NCBI RefSeq assembly: GCF_900102545.1
Contig: NZ_FNBN01000001.1
Span: 1,504,221-1,568,220 of the forward strand
DNA length: 64,000 nt
Origin: Chitinophaga filiformis
Lineage (GTDB): Bacteria; Bacteroidota; Bacteroidia; Chitinophagales; Chitinophagaceae
Direction: 5' to 3'
Below the pieces are notes generated by a model. It worked only from the letters and a program-made list of their open reading frames with translations, was not told the DNA's origin and searched no databases. Of the stretch, positions 63,279-64,000 are shown piece by piece (the first letter of the stretch is position 1; each line of letters starts with the position of its first letter). Made by a program: the position numbers and the translations under genes.

Positions 63279-63498
63279 TGCCTTTTAAGCAACCAAACAG
63301 CATATATATAAAGAATCAAAATATTATCCCCCGAGGTATTTCCAAGCTAATCAGCGGTCGGGAATTTGTCCATTCTGGCGCTGTAAGTTCCTGATAAATA
63401 GTTTGTTGCCAATCATGAGCTCGGATTTTTCATGAATCATTTGGAGAAATGATCACAATTATTTAAAAGCCTATCCCCACTTTTTCCACATTTTATTG

Positions 63499-63506
63499 TA
63501 ACTTTG
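63499..63506 (+). promoter_or_regulatory. -7 promoter box of typA
   Basis: TAACTTTG is an exact TAnnTTTG match, 54 bp upstream of the typA start. The -33 element is not clear. Confidence 0.45.
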
Positions 63507-63560
63507 CGCCTTCTTTGGCCCGACCTGTGTCAAGCAGCCAGAACAAATTGAACAAGATTT

Positions 63561-64000
63561 ATGAATATCCGTAACATAGCAATCATTGCGCACGTAGACC
63601 ACGGTAAGACTACCCTGGTTGATAAAATCCTGCATCACACCAATGTTTTCAGGGCAAACCAGGAAACAGGTGAGTTGATCATGGACAATAACGACCTGGA
63701 AAAGGAACGTGGTATCACCATCCTGAGTAAAAACGTATCCGTTGAATACAATGGGGTGAAAATCAACGTGATCGATACTCCAGGCCACGCCGACTTCGGA
63801 GGAGAAGTGGAAAGGGTGTTGAAAATGGCAGACGGTGTGATCCTGCTGGTAGATGCCTTTGAAGGGCCGATGCCACAGACCCGTTTCGTACTGCAAAAAG
63901 CGCTGCAGCTGAACCTGAAGCCTATTGTGGTGATCAACAAAGTTGACAAGGCGAACTGCCGTCCTGACGAAGTGCATGATGCGGTATTCGAACTGTTCTT
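63561..64000 (+). CDS. typA: TypA/BipA ribosome-binding GTPase (truncated by window end)
   Basis: The first 146 codons of a translational GTPase; the frame runs off the right edge. The N-terminus [22 protein letters not shown] contains G1. The segment EKERGITI is switch [13 protein letters not shown] is G3, and NKVDK is G4. The combination fits TypA/BipA rather than EF-Tu or EF-G. The family assists 50S assembly and cold or stress responses. Confidence 0.93.
   Translation, partial: MNIRNIAIIAHVDHGKTTLVDKILHHTNVFRANQETGELIMDNNDLEKERGITILSKNVSVEYNGVKINVIDTPGHADFGGEVERVLKMADGVILLVDAFEGPMPQTRFVLQKALQLNLKPIVVINKVDKANCRPDEVHDAVFELF

Overview
The window is chromosomal DNA of a Bacteroidota bacterium, most likely a Chitinophaga-like member of the Chitinophagaceae. 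The reasons are: DUF4836, DUF3857 and collagen-repeat lipoproteins typical of the phylum; many Tat-type (RR) signal peptides on sugar oxidoreductases; a single-chain alpha/beta keto-acid dehydrogenase E1; weak Shine-Dalgarno signals; and repeated matches to the Bacteroidota -7 promoter box TAnnTTTG. No phage, insertion sequence, CRISPR array or integrase was seen. Species is not established from the sequence.

Layout. 0.6-2.8 kb: PadR regulator and PspC membrane protein. 3-6.7 kb: FeoB, an M28 peptidase and a secreted HExxH protein. 6.7-10 kb: paaABCD (phenylacetyl-CoA epoxidase) running into nadD. 10-15.7 kb: AI-2E permease, a YtxH/holin-like/basic-protein trio, a radical SAM/SPASM enzyme, a GH25 lysozyme and small stress-type proteins. 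16.3-19.4 kb: kdnA-kdsB-kdnB, a compact operon matching the pathway for the 8-amino sugar Kdo8N and its CMP activation, one of the most notable systems here. 19.4-24.1 kb: MFS transporter, NYN/OST-HTH protein, a 47-residue membrane protein, fused E1, small holin-like protein. 24.2-36.8 kb: exported sugar-oxidation region with a TIM-barrel isomerase, SUMF-like protein, two Gfo/Idh/MocA oxidoreductases, a GMC oxidoreductase with its small subunit, and an FGGY gluconokinase, interrupted by a PBP4-type carboxypeptidase and two lipoproteins. 36.8-44.2 kb: MutL, MsrB, YciI, DUF4836 lipoprotein, an ABC ATPase/permease pair and a Dabb protein. 44.4-49.4 kb: a three-gene minus-strand operon (FAD reductase, DUF2891, DUF3857/transglutaminase). 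49.4-54 kb: YbaB, tRNA-Thr(CGT), an 11-bp-period palindromic repeat, TPR lipoprotein, DUF2306, and a collagen-like lipoprotein. 54-64 kb: obg, adk, a GH3/serine-hydrolase fusion, heme A synthase, a membrane-anchored patatin, and the start of typA (cut by the window end).

How the genes fit together. Most of the window is housekeeping and envelope physiology. Three modules go beyond that. The Kdo8N operon would change the lipopolysaccharide inner core. The Tat-exported redox enzymes are consistent with periplasmic sugar oxidation, perhaps by 3-keto or gluconate routes, feeding gluconokinase. Cell-wall functions recur: GH25 lysozyme, PBP4-like carboxypeptidase, and a NagZ-like GH3 fused to a beta-lactamase-fold domain. 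Several convergent gene pairs overlap at their 3' ends. Functional statements are homology judgements made by eye from motifs; no database search was run.
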